Origin: Lichenostomus cassidix
Lineage: Eukaryota > Chordata > Aves > Passeriformes > Meliphagidae
Length of the DNA: 64,000 nucleotides
Reading direction: 5' to 3'
Assembly (NCBI GenBank): GCA_008360975.2
Contig: CM039189.1
Location: 15,342,056 to 15,406,055 of the forward strand
Below the pieces are notes generated by a model, which saw only the letters and a list, made by a program, of their open reading frames with translations, was not told the origin of the DNA and searched no databases. Position 1 is the stretch's first letter. Every line of letters begins with the position of its first letter. Shown piece by piece: positions 37,481-49,755 of this stretch. Made by a program: the position numbers and the translations under genes.

Positions 37481-40400
37481 TGACCAACAGAATATCTTTT
37501 CTAGAAAATACACATGCAAGCTGGACTACCACAGCTGCCTATTTTTAAGAGAACTAACTTTTTTTAATTTCTATTTTAGCAACACCTGAAAAGCCTAGTG
37601 ATTGCTTTTGGCAAACACATAGCTACTATAATTTTAAATCTCTCAAACAAGCACCTTGAGAAATCAACCCCCCCATTTTATCTTGCATTTTAATGTTCTC
37701 CTTTACAGACAGAAGGGGACTGGTTAGCTAGTTGTCATTAAGTCCTTATGAGTGAAAACTGTTTGTTTCCCTGCAGAATTCAGCATGTTTTCTCAGGCTG
37801 TAACCATCACCTATAATTAAAATGTCGTCCTAACAACATCAAGGTGCAGAGAGTAAAAGAGTCAGTTCACCTCTGGAGCTGCACGCTTTGTGGAGCTCCA
37901 CAGCCCCTCAGAAATGGAAGCTCGGAGAAACTGTCTCTGTGATCTTTAATGGATTTTTAAAGATGACAAGAAAGGAAATGGGAAACTAAAGGCATGGAAG
38001 ACATAAATTCCCTAAAGGTGCATTCTGAAGTAAATCAGAGCAACTGAAAAAGTGAATTCTTTGAGCCCTGGGATATCTCCCAGGTTTTTCAGCTGGACAC
38101 TTACAGCTTGTCGGGTCCCTGAACACCTCTGCTCTGGGCATGCTTTGACACAGCGAGTCACACAAAGATGAACAACATCACCTGAAGTGCTGTTTGAGGG
38201 GCAGAAAATTGCTCCCATTGCACACTGCTGCCTTTACTCTAAATCACATGACTTATTACAACCTTCCCTTTATAAAAGAAGTGCCATTTAGGTATGTTAA
38301 CTTCTCCTGCTGCAATAGGCATCCTTCTCTCCGTATTTCCACAACAGTTAAATGCAGTCAAAGAAAGAGGTGAAGATCAGGTTTTATAAAATCAAACTTG
38401 AATTGTTCTCAGGGCTACAGCTGCACAAAAGCTAAATAACAACAGGCAAGAGCAAGAAGCTTAAAAAAGCTCTGTGTTACCCAATAGACGTTATTTAGAT
38501 ATGTCTGTTTCTATAAACTGGTTGGGGAAAGAAGAAAATGTTTGCCTTCCAAAGATATCTGACTACAGTTGTGCTTTGTAGTTCTCAGTGACTAATACAG
38601 GCTGAGGCTAAATACCGTCAAACTCTCTGGAAGAAAAGAAAACTCTATTTTTAGGCAGTTTCATTTATTTATTCAATTTATGAGATCATGTAATGTGTAT
38701 TCTTCGATCACATAGAATTTGAATATAGGGTTTACAGGCAAAATTACAGTGTCAGTCTCATGTCTTAGTAATGAAAATATTTTAGTGTATGAACAAACAC
38801 ATGAACTGTATATATTTGAGTGGGAAAGGGGTTTGTGCATTGAGGGCTCAGCCCTGCTCCTGAGGCTTTGCTCAGCACAAAGGACCCAATACACTGTGTT
38901 ATGTTGGGGAGCTAGCAGGACCCAAATCTGTCAGAGCAGCCACCAGTGTCTGTGTGGGTGATGCCAGCCTGCTCACATCGTACCAGAGCTTTACGCAGAA
39001 ATATTGGAGGAATTACTTCATTATAGTACTTAGTTACTTTGGACTCTTCTGGATGTTCATTCTTATTAAAAATAAAATAGTCCTTTTAAAAATTTTACCT
39101 CTTCCCTTCTATTTATCTGCAATCTATTGATAATCAATTGGATTGACTGTGATTCTTGAGTTCTCCAATTCTTTGGAGAAACTATAATTATCACCTTTTA
39201 TATTTTTTATGTGCAAAACTTACATTGCATTTATCTCTCCTTCAGAAATAAAAAAAGTCTTCTATAGAGCAAGATGGTAAAGATGGTGGTGAATATTGCA
39301 GAAAGTAGGATTCTGATAATATATTGTGTATACAGGGCCAGTGCCTGTAAACTACTGTGTTTGGAAGGTGTTATTCTAGCTTTCTTGTCTGGTGTGGATG
39401 GGTCCACAGAAAATGTTGCGTTTTCCCAGTCAGTCACATTTTTACACATTTTTACTCAACTACCATAAATAATACCAGTCAGATACGAGAAAAGGAAACA
39501 TTTGCTGTTTCTGTGTTCTCCAGCATTGTGAATCATTGATTCTTCTTTCACATGTGAGCTAAAGCACTCAATGAAGATGACTTGCTCAAAAATATTAGTA
39601 TTATAAACCTAATATTGTGGCTGGGAAATCAGTTGCAAGGTTCATGTACAAGCATCATTCCTTCAAAATCTCAGAAAAATTTGTTTGGGGAGGGGCAAGA
39701 CAGGGGTTTTAAAAATATGACTTTATTACCACTGGGAAGCACAGCAGTGTGAGAGGTCAGAGGAAGCTGCTGAAGGACAGGAATTCCGTGTTTGCTTGGG
39801 CTGAAGGCAGGATATGTAACTACGGCTAAATCCTTTGACAACAGGCACGGCAGCATCCTCTGCCAAAAGGTGAAGCAGGAATGCAAAGGACAGAGGGACT
39901 TTGGGTGTAGGGCAATACAATCTGTCACTTCAGAGGTGCAGGATGAGGGCTCTTCCACTAAGTCCATCTCCCTGCATGAGCTTTGCTTGAGCAAGGAGGA
40001 TGAGATCAGCCCCTTAATCTGAGCACCTCCCTGCTACAGCAGGGTTTGGGTTTATAAGCTCTCTAGCATTAGAGCCCTATCGATTAATGAGCATATCTGG
40101 AGGCTCTAAGGAGGAAGAAGTGCGAGGGATATGTTCATATACTACCTGATACTCCACATGGGGAATGGCAACAATCATAGTCAGAATTCCGGGTAGATGT
40201 CCTAAGAATTGGTCTTAAATCGCCCACAGCTCTCTTCTCTTTTTCTCCCTTTTACCTTGTGCTACCATCAACTTTTCAATGTATCTCTCTGCCTCTTTGC
40301 TTTCTGATGCCATTATCTCACAAAAAAGTGCCCCAAACCAACCTTTATTTCTGCCAACCTTTGTTGGCACCTCTGTGTTTAAAGCACCCACTTGTAAGCA

Positions 40401-42235
40401 ATTAATTCCCCCCTACACCTCTACACCAGGTAATCATTTTTGAACAGAATTTCAAAGAAACAGATCATGGCATTGTATCATCTGTTTTCCTGTACGCTAT
40501 CATTTGCAGACTCTAATGCACTTTCTTCCTGGTGAAATAGTCCTCATATCTCTCTCAGACTGATTTATTGGATTGTTGCTTTTGTTTTTCTTGAGGGGGA
40601 TTATGTTGGTCCTTTTTAGTGGTGCTTTTGCCTCCAATCAGTAATACATTTTTACAGCTTCAAAACACTCCAGGATTCACAACTTGTAAATGTCTCTGAT
40701 TCTTGATTTCTTTTAAGTGCCTGCTACGTTGGAGAAAAAGTAAAAGCTATTCCAGAAATGAAGGAAAGAGAAATCTTGCCATGTATCAGCCAGCTGCTGC
40801 CTTTTCTACTGATAGCACTTAATTGCATTTACAATTTCCTCAGATTTCCAACTATTTCTGTCAGATTTGCTTTTAACTCACTACAGATTGTGTGCATTGA
40901 CTGTGCAACAACCTCACTCAGAGCTGAAATATTTAATCACTACCCGTGGATAAATGTTTTCATACTTTATGCTATGTTGTTTAGAAGTGAGGCATATATA
41001 AGGAACAAAAAATCTGTCAGTATGCATTTTCTATTGGAATGTTGCATAGGTTTTTAATTGGAAAATAGGCTTTTAAAGGTAATCATAGCTGAAGACTAGA
41101 GTTAGGAAGTGAAGCATATTTTTGCGTGATTTTTCTTCTTAACATAATGAACCTTTTTGTGTCTGTCATGGAAAACATGGAAATTTCATTCTCTTCTCTG
41201 TAACTATCTTCACTTAAATGTTTTAGGTTCAGTTGCTTTGAATGGTTTGCAAGTAACCTAAAGGGCTGTGTTAATATTAGCCTGCAGTGAGCACATACTG
41301 GCACTTTGTTGCTGTTTGGAGAAATGACCGGTTTACTTGGTTATATTGACAGCTCTACTGTAAAATTTGCTGGCATTAAAGGTCAAAAAGACCCAGTTTT
41401 TCCTCCAGTTGCTTCTATCCAAAAGAGAATAAATCTCAGAGCAGAATCACTTCTCTGACAATAATTTATGAATTATGCACTGACTGTGTTTGAATTGAGA
41501 AAGGCTTTCATATCCTTTCCATTAGCTCAGATTAAGTTTTCATATAGATGCTGGGAAGCATGCTAGCAATATCCTTAGCTCATTTTTATGAAAATTTTAT
41601 CAGTGCTTTTTTCTGTACTACACTCCAATTGGGATGTCTCAGAATCTAAAGCTCAGCTTTGGACATGAACTTCTCTCAACCTGGCTGGCTGCTGCTCTAA
41701 AGGTTTCAATATTTTATGGGCTCTGGCTAACTCAGCCGTGAGATTCAAGCTGCAGAGATTTAACTCTAATGTAAAATCATGAACGGATGAAAACTGGGAT
41801 GTCATAAGTAATACATCTACAAGAGCAGGATGCAGTTACCATTTTTAAAAGGTTTTTAAAAAGAAAACAGCATTCTCTACTCCCTCTTTGTATCCTAAAA
41901 TGAAAAGCCTCTGAGCTATTGTACTAATACATAACCATCTTTTCTTGCCTGCTTTTCTTCAATTGCTGCTTAATTGTTGTGGGTTTTTTCCTTCAGGTCC
42001 ACCATCAACAAGAAAGCCCCTAATGTCAGCTTCCTAGAGAAATGGGCATCACATCGCTTAATGTTTATAGGCCAAATCCATTCCTTAGCATCTTCCCTTT
42101 TTGTCTCAAAACTGATTTAAAACATTTGGAAAATCTGTCTATTCAGCCGGAGTGTTCTGGTGCATTCTTTCCTAGAAACAGTGGGGTCAGATGCGATCTG
42201 TCTGATGGACTTTTTTGCTGCAATCTATAGCCGTT
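37481..42235. other. Non-coding stretch, nothing firmly recognised
   Basis: Several frames of about 100 codons (39671-39994 minus, 40758-41057 plus) match no family. A small perfect palindrome ATTGAT-A-ATCAAT lies near 39125-39137. AT-rich patches at 39050-39270 and 41460-41640. No SINE, LINE or LTR relic seen. Confidence 0.5.
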
Positions 42236-42239
42236 TCCC

Positions 42240-42580
42240 CTGAGTCCTGCCGAGTCTAGCAAAGCAGCGCAGCCCTATAATGGCCCCAATGACAATATGT
42301 TCTTTGTGTGAAAGAATCCAGGGGGAAGTGCTGGAAGGTGCTCTGGTCAGTAAAAAAATAGTTTTAGTGCTTACTTATTTTTATCATTATGTACGTTGCC
42401 TCCACTGGAAATATTTTCTTGACAGTAAATAAGCGTCACCATAAAACATTTAACAAGCATGAAGAGAACAAATACAGAGTCCTTTTCATCTTAAAAGGCT
42501 TGAGTTGTTAATGTCTGTTATTAGCACGTTTCATTTGAGAGGGCATAAAAGAGGGACTGTATCTTGCGTATTTTTGGACT
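42240..42580. promoter_or_regulatory. Possible conserved non-coding element
   Basis: Retained CpGs (GCCGAG, GCAGCGCAG, TACGTTG, AAGCGTCACC, GCACGTTTC, TTGCGTA) in AT-rich DNA, SOX-like ACAATATG, a CCTATAATGGCCCC stretch near an SRF-type half motif, and GTTAATGTCTGTTATTAGC (about 42508). Function inferred only from composition. Confidence 0.27.
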
Positions 42581-45339
42581 CACAGTCAAGAGTTTAATCT
42601 GTTCACGAATGTAACTCCCTTCTGTGTGATGACAGAAAGATTTCTCTCCCTCTTTAAAAATGTGACCTAGTCCAAAACTCTGTTAGGACAATACGATGAC
42701 CGAGATCTGTACTTGCACTTTGGCAAGGCTATTCAGGCGTAAAGTGTAGGTATAATTAGGGAAGCCCTCTGTAGAAATTACTTCATCTGCTCCCATAATT
42801 GGTGCCCATCTCTGCCTTCCCTAGGATGCTGGTCCAGTGTGCAAGTCTCACCTTTATTTTTTCTGGGTCCCAGCAACACCTACTCACCCTGTTAACTGCA
42901 AATCACACTCTGCTCTTTCAGCTTTGCACACTATTCATTAACAGCTATAAATATTCAGAATCAGAAACATCTCAGCCCCTCATTGGCACTGCATGAGGCA
43001 AAACACAACTGTGCTGCTCTGCTGTACAGGCTCACAGTACACAGCTTAGCATTAAGTCCTCCATCACCTCTCCTTAAACACTCACAACTAACAAATAATT
43101 TGAGGTACGTAGGAGTTGGACATGGACATGTACCTCTTATTTTTTTAAAATTTCCAGTCATTTGCCTGATCATAACCACACTCTCATGCTGTCACAAAAA
43201 TGTGGCTTCTGCAATGAGGGGGTACCAGCCTACTGTGGTGGAAGGAAGGAGACATTTAAAAAGGTCAGTAATAGACCAGGTTTTACGCTTTAACTCCAAT
43301 TACCCACACCCAGGCAAGGTAAAACATTTATCCAGGTTGGCATCACCTCTCTGAGCTTCCCCTTGGGCAGTGCCATCATGTGGGCAAGGCCTTACCCTGT
43401 GGTCACAAGAGCATGGCCAAGCATTGCTCGTGGCAGCCACACTGAGCACCCACTCAGCCAGCAGCCACTGAGTTTTCCCCACAAGCCCCCAGTGCAGCTC
43501 AGCACAGGGCATCTCCCTGCAGATAGCACCAGTGGTAAACCTTGCCTGATCAGTTAAAGCCAAATCCCCTGACTGATTGGAAGCAATAGCCCCACAGGGG
43601 TGAGCAGATTTACCAGCTGTCCAGCTTCTCTCACCATTGATCTCTGAATGTTTGATGTTTGATTTGCTTTTGCTCCCTTTCAGCTGTGAGGCTATTTGCA
43701 TTTGTGCTGTCCTCTACCCACAGTCTTCTCTCTTGGCAATAGGCTGGGTCTTCTCTCCGTGCTCCTGTTCTGGATTGCAGGTCTGCAGTAATCCCCACCC
43801 CAACCTTGTTACCATTTCAGCTGGGAGTGGGGAGATTGTGGGGAGCCAGATTGAAAATAGCCAAAAAAGAAGAGTTTTTAAGTTTGATTAGTTTTACTCA
43901 ATTTTTTTTCCACATTTGGGTTGCCTAAGGTTTTCATTTGATGTCAGGCATTGTGTGAAAACCTTCACCCAGGACATCTGGCATGGCTGTCGAGGTTTTG
44001 CTGTGGCATGTTACTGCTGAGGATCTGGCCAGGGCCCCATAACTGTACAAGGAGTTTTGAGTGTGATATCAGGTGTCTGGTGGAGACTCCCAAGGAGCAT
44101 GAAAACCAGGTAATTCTAGGATATCCAGAAACTGCAAGTGCTGCCAATCCCCAGACAGAAGTGTGTACCTGTACTGAAGAGCCTGTTGGGTTGCAACTAT
44201 TTCTTCATAAGCATTTTCTCCTAAAAAGCTGCATCTCTTTAGCAAAGATCTCAAAAATTGCTTTTTAGAAATGCTTATAATTATAGAGCTTAGGTCAATA
44301 TCTACATTTCTTACAAGTGAATGTGATTAAGGTGTCTATTAGTTGCTCATTGGAGATAAGATGGATACAGCTGCATTAGTAGGGAAAAAGTTTTCCCTAT
44401 ACTATATAACTCAGTGGAATTACAAAAATCTTGTTCTGCACAGTAGGAATTTGGATCTCCTCTGGGAAAAAGCAGCAAAAGGGAGAGGTGCAGCATGGAG
44501 GGGCATTTGCAATGTGATCTACTTCCAGCACAGGGGAGACCAGGACCAGGCATCCCACACCCCAAGCAGGGTGCTCTGTTCTGCAGGACACTGCCAATGG
44601 TGGGTTAGTCCCTGCTGGGCTGGGAGGTAGATGATAACCTCACTGATAATCTCCCTCAGATGTGGCTGGGTAGCTCTCTTCTGGATTTCAGTAAGGTGTC
44701 ATTGTTAATACTGGTGTGCCTTTCTTAGATAAGTAGATTTTATTCCTAAAGCTGATATCAAAAGATTTGGTACCCAAGGAACCAACATAATTTTTCAGAC
44801 CCAACCAACTAAATTACCTGGATAATAGGATTCTCTATCACTGTGAGACATGACAGCAGAATATGGCAGGATTTGCTTTCTGTTTTGGGGGATGGTGCTG
44901 AGTGTTTGGCCTACTCTGAGGCCTGGCTGTCCCTGACTGTTCCCCAAAATGTAGTTATTCACTAAAGGCAAACCTCATCTGAAATAGAGCCACCAGAAAG
45001 ATACCCTCGAGAGATCATCGAAGTATACCAGATCCTGTCTTAGTGCAAAAAGTTAGAGAAGGTGGTCCACTTTTCTTTATATTTTCTTATCTAACATTTC
45101 ATTACTACTTTTCCTTACATTTTTAGGACTCGACATGATTTTCTCTTCCTCACACAACCAAGTCAGGCTGTTTCTGAGTGAGAAGGAGGGCTGCCATAGA
45201 GCTAAAGAGCAGGTGGGTTTCTGCAATATGAAGACAGTGTCTTCTGATTCCTGTCCACTTGAGGACCCAAGAGGAAAAGGACCAAATAACTGTAAGATAC
45301 AGAAGAAATACTGCAAGTAATGTTGTAGAGTTTACATGA
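42581..45339. other. Non-coding stretch, nothing recognised
   Basis: 43300-43560 is GC-richer, with a 133-codon antisense frame (43300-43701) crossed by plus-strand frames. A CTGGATTTCAGTAAGG phrase at 44681-44696 recalls CR1 ORF2 (LDFSK) but the match ends at once. Confidence 0.5.
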
Positions 45340-45370
45340 GATCTATGTAAACTGAGAGTTTACATAGATC
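45340..45370. repeat. Perfect 14-bp inverted repeat with 3-base loop
   Basis: GATCTATGTAAACT at 45340-45353, loop GAG, and its exact reverse complement at 45357-45370. Just upstream, AGAGTTTACATGAGATC (about 45328-45342) nearly repeats the right arm, so the palindrome could have arisen by a template-switch copy of a nearby word. It is too short for a microRNA precursor. No flanking target-site duplication was seen. Confidence 0.9.
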
Positions 45371-46195
45371 AGTTTTCTTTTCAGCACAGACTTTGGTTCT
45401 CTGTAGACTATGAGATGCGTTACTCTGTCTCAGAGAAAGGCAGTGCCACATTGTTTTCCATAAAAGGGTTGCACTACATGGGTGTTCATGTCTCATAGCA
45501 GCAGTATGAGACACACAGATTGCTGAAGGTAGTCAGATCCAGAGGTAGTCTAAAATGCATGGCTATTTCTAAAACAACATAACCATCATGCATTTGATGG
45601 CTTTCCATATCCAGATGGACATTACTTACATGGCCAATCATTAAAGGTAAACCATATGGCCATCTCTCTTTTTTTTTTATTGTGAATTACTCTCATACGT
45701 CAGTGTCTAGAATACATTAGGAGTACTTGACTGGAATAGGGGCAGAAGTTTGTTCTTTCCACCCTACAAGCATTCTACCAGCCAGTGAGCCCTAGCTGGC
45801 TGCAGAAAGACAGATTCTGTATGTTTCCTCGCACTGGGTCTCTTTTTGTAATTCCACTGTGCTCTCTCCAGACAGTGCCATTAGAGCATGTAAAATTTAA
45901 TTTCCATCTCATCAGTGTCAGAAGCTGATCAAAGATTGCTCACAAAAAAATTATTGTGCTACTGGCTGCATCCAGAACATATGGGCATAGCATTAGTCAC
46001 CATGGCCTCCACAGCTCCTCCAGCGATTATCATCAAGGAGAAGAGGCATGTCATATACTTTAAAGGCAGACACACATTTCCTGGTATGTTTCCTAATAGC
46101 AAACACCTCTAGTATGGCAGGATAAGTCAGAAATTGAGCCGTATATAAATCTGTAATGTAAAGAGTTGACCTCATTGTCACCTAAACCGCAGTGC
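45371..46195. other. Non-coding stretch, nothing recognised
   Basis: A T8-T9 run at about 45670-45679. Frames are all 65 codons or shorter. Confidence 0.5.
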
Positions 46196-46199
46196 CTGG

Positions 46200-46228
46200 G
46201 GCACGTGTGTTATCAGCCACGTGTGTGT
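46200..46228. promoter_or_regulatory. Paired CACGTG E-boxes
   Basis: CACGTGTGT occurs at 46202-46210 and again at 46218-46226, start to start 16 bp. CACGTG is the canonical E-box of USF, MYC/MAX and CLOCK:BMAL1. A direct repeat of nine bases around a CpG-containing palindrome is unlikely by chance in this CpG-poor setting, but no transcript start is evident. Confidence 0.35.
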
Positions 46229-48355
46229 ACTTTGTCTGGGGGCAGCCCTGCAGTGCGAGCAAACACAGCTCCTGCCTAGGGCAGCGAGGCTGATAGGGTG
46301 GCAAGAAACAGCAGAACTGGGATTTTTCCTCTTCTAATACCAGCTTCTTTTTTCTGCCATAATGTACTGAGGAATGACACATTCCTTACACTCCTCACAC
46401 CAAGGGGTATTTTCTGTTGGCTAAACAACATAGAGTATGTCATTTTACTTAACCATCTTTGTAATCTCAGATAATGAAGCCACCAGGCACATATTAAAAT
46501 TAGCACTGCTACCCTGAGTAGACAGGGTCCTGGGTAAACTCCCGTGGCTTTGTTTGGGAAAATGCTCATCAAAGTGCAGAGATGCAGTTTACAGGCAATG
46601 GTCAGAGCCTTTACAACATGCTTAAATCGCACCATTTTCTGGGGAAAGCACACGTTGCCTTTCTCCCCAAGGCCTTGGGGGGATCTTGAGTGTTGTTTTT
46701 TGGCTATTCTCTCATCTTGGCTATTACAAGGAATGAAACCTGGTGAGGTGCTGTTGATGGCCACCTCAATGAGGCACAGGCTAGGATTGACCCCTGAAAA
46801 TGGTTAGCCACCCACTGGCAGGGAGGAGGAAGAGGTCTGAGGGTCCTGTCACACTCTGTGTTCAGTGTTAACAAACTTGTTAGTGGCAGAGGTTTGTTCT
46901 TTTTCTTCGCCAACCGACCTTAGTGTAAGCATGGCCCAAAGCAAAGTCCAGGTCATTTTTTGGAACTCACAAGGGCCTCACCTCGAAGTAGCCACTGATC
47001 ACTGAAAATAACAAGCAGAGGAATTTTCATGTCTCATCAATCCATGAGGACTGCAGAGATAAGAACAAGAAAACTTGCTGATTGATACACAGCTTATTTG
47101 AAAACCATTTGGAGATAGTGCACAGACATGCAGCTTTTCGAACCTCTTTGTCTGTTTTCATGTAGACATGCATCAAAAATGAAACCTCCTCCTGCCATAT
47201 CTCAGGCACTGTCTTTTCTCAGAAAATTCACCTTGACTGGATTTCTTTTTCTGTGGACTCACACAAATCCCATAGACTATCGTTTTGCTACTGTTTGTTA
47301 CAAATAACCATATGTATATTAGATAAATAGATAGTTGTTTTTAGCCTCCCCTGAGTGCAAAGAGGAGCGAATATATCACTTCCACTCTGACTCCAACTCT
47401 CTTTATGTGATGATGAAGTTGTGAGTTTCCATCCTTCTGTTTTATACCCTCTGAGATAGGAACATGCTTTGAATTATGTTCTTTCTTTCTATCTTTCTTT
47501 ACTCCTTCAGATGATCTTTCAATAGCTGCTGTGGTCTCCTCTCTGTCTGTCCACACAACAGAATAATACAATACAGAAACCTTCTACTTTGACATTTCCA
47601 TCAGGAATAAACTTCCCTGTATGCCTGCCCTTTGCTAACTTCCCACTTGTGTTTGAGTTTGCTTCAAAGAGTAAATAGGGAGCTGTTCCCAGAAGCACAA
47701 GCTCTCTTTGTGAAAAGCCACTCTACAAGCTAAAGGTAGTTTTCAAATCATGCCAGACTGTAGTCTTTTTATATAACAATGAACTTTTTAAAATTATTGC
47801 CTCAGTAAGTTAAAAATTAGTTACTTGTCTGGGAAGTATTTAGACAAGCTATGTCCTTAGGAAGCATATATTCTAATTTCATTTTTGAAGCAAGATTCTG
47901 TGCTGTAAATTAAACCATCTTTCTCTCTGTTGCCTTTTCTTCAATAGTGATTTTCAGATCCTCTAGGTCTTGCATGTCATTGTAACAGATTATATTGACC
48001 ACAAATGATATGTGCAGATACAGTCCTTTAGCAATTTAAATATATTTTTTTCTAGAGAATTACAACACAGAGTGTTAGAATTAAAAAAAAAAATCCTCTG
48101 TGTATTTTCAGGAAACTGTACTTTAGAAAGGTGAGACCAAGAGTAGAGGATGTGACGTGCTGGGCATCCTGTGCCTTAGGACCTGATGAGACTCCTCCAA
48201 AGGAGAGCTCTGCTTATTCCCATGCAGTGGAGCATCTAAAGCCAGCAGGACAAAGTGAATCAGGTCATAAATGTACAGTTTGGAGGTTATCTTGTTTGAA
48301 GCAGTAATTGTGCTGCCCAACACTTGCTAAGAAGCTGCTGTTTGCAAGGCAAATA
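46229..48355. other. Non-coding stretch, no gene accepted
   Basis: Includes a 162-codon minus-strand frame (46276-46764). It has no recognisable domain, and an 87-codon frame opposes it at 46544-46807, so I do not call it. A CTTT-rich pyrimidine patch lies at about 47479-47505 and an A11 run at about 48083-48093. Confidence 0.5.
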
Positions 48356-48359
48356 TTTT

Positions 48360-49265
48360 GTATCGAGCCATTACTGGGTTTGTTACGAGCTGTGGACACA
48401 TAATAAAAAATGACTACAGTAATATCCTGATGATAGTCCCTACACTGATCAACTGCAAATGATCTGATTAACAGTCAGCTGCTGATTCCCAGTTTAATTA
48501 ATCCTGATGGGCTATTGATGCGCTGCAACTGTTTGTCCTAATAATGAGGTTTGAAATTAGACTGCGACAAGCCACTTAGACAGCTGCCAAGGAAAATAAT
48601 CATTTAGGAAGGCGAGCAATGGAGACGGCAGAGGAGGAATGGCTGCTATTTGACAGAAAATTCACATGGCTGTGTCACATGTGTTTTATTTTTACATTTG
48701 GAGCACATTAACTGTACCAGCAGTAAGTGGTGACTGCGAGACACATAACTAGCTTTACAATTAAGAGTGCTACTTCTCATCAGTATGCAAAAGCTAAACA
48801 TGAAACATGAAGTGTGTTAATAGCAGAATATATGTAGCTACAGACCACTGAACAATTTAGGTCAGTCCTTTGCAATGTTTAATTAGACTAATATATCTGT
48901 TTGCAATTAATAACAGATGTGACAAGCTAATGTGTCCATGTACTGACAAATTAACCTTTGCCCATCAGCTGCTCGGATCTGTGAGAAAAGTGCCATGTTT
49001 TGCCTCTGTTCAACTGAACCTAAATAAAATTGCAGGATAATTATAAACATAAATGTTAATAGAATGTGCTTTCCATGGGAAGCAGAGACCAAAGGCAAGT
49101 ATTTCTCAGCCAGGTCGTCGTACGGTACTTTGCCACGTGTCAAAACCTGCAAATTATATTTTTCCATTTGTCTCAGTGCAATTAGTGTGTGGTTTGACAG
49201 ATGCTAGTTCGATAGTCCTCACCGCCAGTGGACACGGGACATTCCAGAAACCCTAAATTAATAGC
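48360..49265. promoter_or_regulatory. Best candidate for a large conserved non-coding element
   Basis: About 900 bp of high-complexity sequence that keeps many CpGs in AT-rich DNA (ACGAGC, TGCGCTG, CTGCGACA, GGCGAGC, GACGGC, TGCGAG, GTCGTCGTACGG, CACGTG, TTCGAT, ACCGCC). Motif-like words include TTTAATTAATCC at 48493-48504, GTAATATCCTGATGATAG near 48419, GACAGCTGCC near 48579, CAAATTAACC near 48947, CAGCTG at 48966-48971 and GCCACGTG near 49131. The longest frame here is 86 codons and unrecognisable. This profile fits an ultraconserved-type enhancer; it is an inference without alignment. Confidence 0.45.
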
Positions 49266-49490
49266 CAGGGTAAGAATGCTTCCATAGCCATTCAATCTTT
49301 GGCTTTATTTGCTGTCTGCAAGCAAATGTGCCCTCAATTTGTGACAAGGCTTGCCACTGAAGTGACGTGGCAGACATGTCTGTCAGGACTTGGGCTGAGG
49401 CCATCAGCATATTCTGGATAAGTAATGGGAACATCTCTCACCCCCTGGGCTGGTGGTCTGTTTGCATTTCCAATATCACCTCTCTTTGAT
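49266..49490. other. Short non-coding gap
   Basis: Unique sequence between the candidate element and the simple-repeat zone. Nothing recognised. Confidence 0.5.
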
Positions 49491-49492
49491 TA

Positions 49493-49574
49493 TCTTTCTC
49501 TCTCTCTTGCTCCCTCCCTCACATATATATATTTTAATACGTATGTGAAATATATATCTGTTATATATACACAT
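49493..49574. repeat. CT-rich then TA-rich simple repeat
   Basis: A pyrimidine tract (49493-49520, CTCTCT and CCCTCCCTC) passes directly into an AT/TA-alternating segment (49521-49574). Likely unstable microsatellite DNA. Confidence 0.85.
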
Positions 49575-49578
49575 TGTA

Positions 49579-49642
49579 GGCATCTTTCCCTGCTCTGCTT
49601 TAAGCTCTGTTAATAAACCTCTGTAATTGGTGGGATTTATTG
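49579..49642 (+). repeat. Unidentified repeated hairpin element, copy 1
   Basis: About 82% identical (50 of 61 aligned positions, one 2-base gap, by hand) to the sequence at 50877-50938 in the same orientation. Eight of eleven differences are transitions, as expected for decayed homologous copies. The shared core CTCTGTTRATAAACC is followed by GGGRTTTATT, so the right half can pair with the left (here AATAAA with TTTATT). AATAAA is also a poly(A) signal. It could be the tail of an LTR or another retroelement, or a duplicated element with conserved secondary structure. I cannot name the family. Confidence 0.6.
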
Positions 49643-49653
49643 AGATTGTGTTT

Positions 49654-49755
49654 GTACATATATAAATGTATGCATGTGTATCTATATGTACACATTCATA
49701 CACATACACATACACGTGTAAAAGTGAGAGTACATATGTATACACATACATGCAC
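49654..49755. repeat. Alternating purine-pyrimidine repeat (TA/TG/CA)
   Basis: About 100 bp of TACATA, TGTATG, ACACATACACA and similar words. The degenerate alternating tract is prone to slippage and could in principle adopt Z-DNA at its CACGTG part (about 49713). Flanks copy 1 of the hairpin element. Confidence 0.85.

Noticed and set aside
44681..44700. CR1 ORF2-like phrase CTGGATTTCAGTAAGG
   Set aside because: The match to the CR1 LDFSK codons is about 16 bases and the sequence diverges immediately on both sides.
45340..45370. MicroRNA precursor
   Set aside because: Only 31 bases with a three-base loop, far shorter than a pre-miRNA hairpin.
46276..46764. 162-codon minus-strand open frame
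   Set aside because: No family resemblance and an overlapping opposite-strand frame. This length is expected by chance in 64 kb on six frames.
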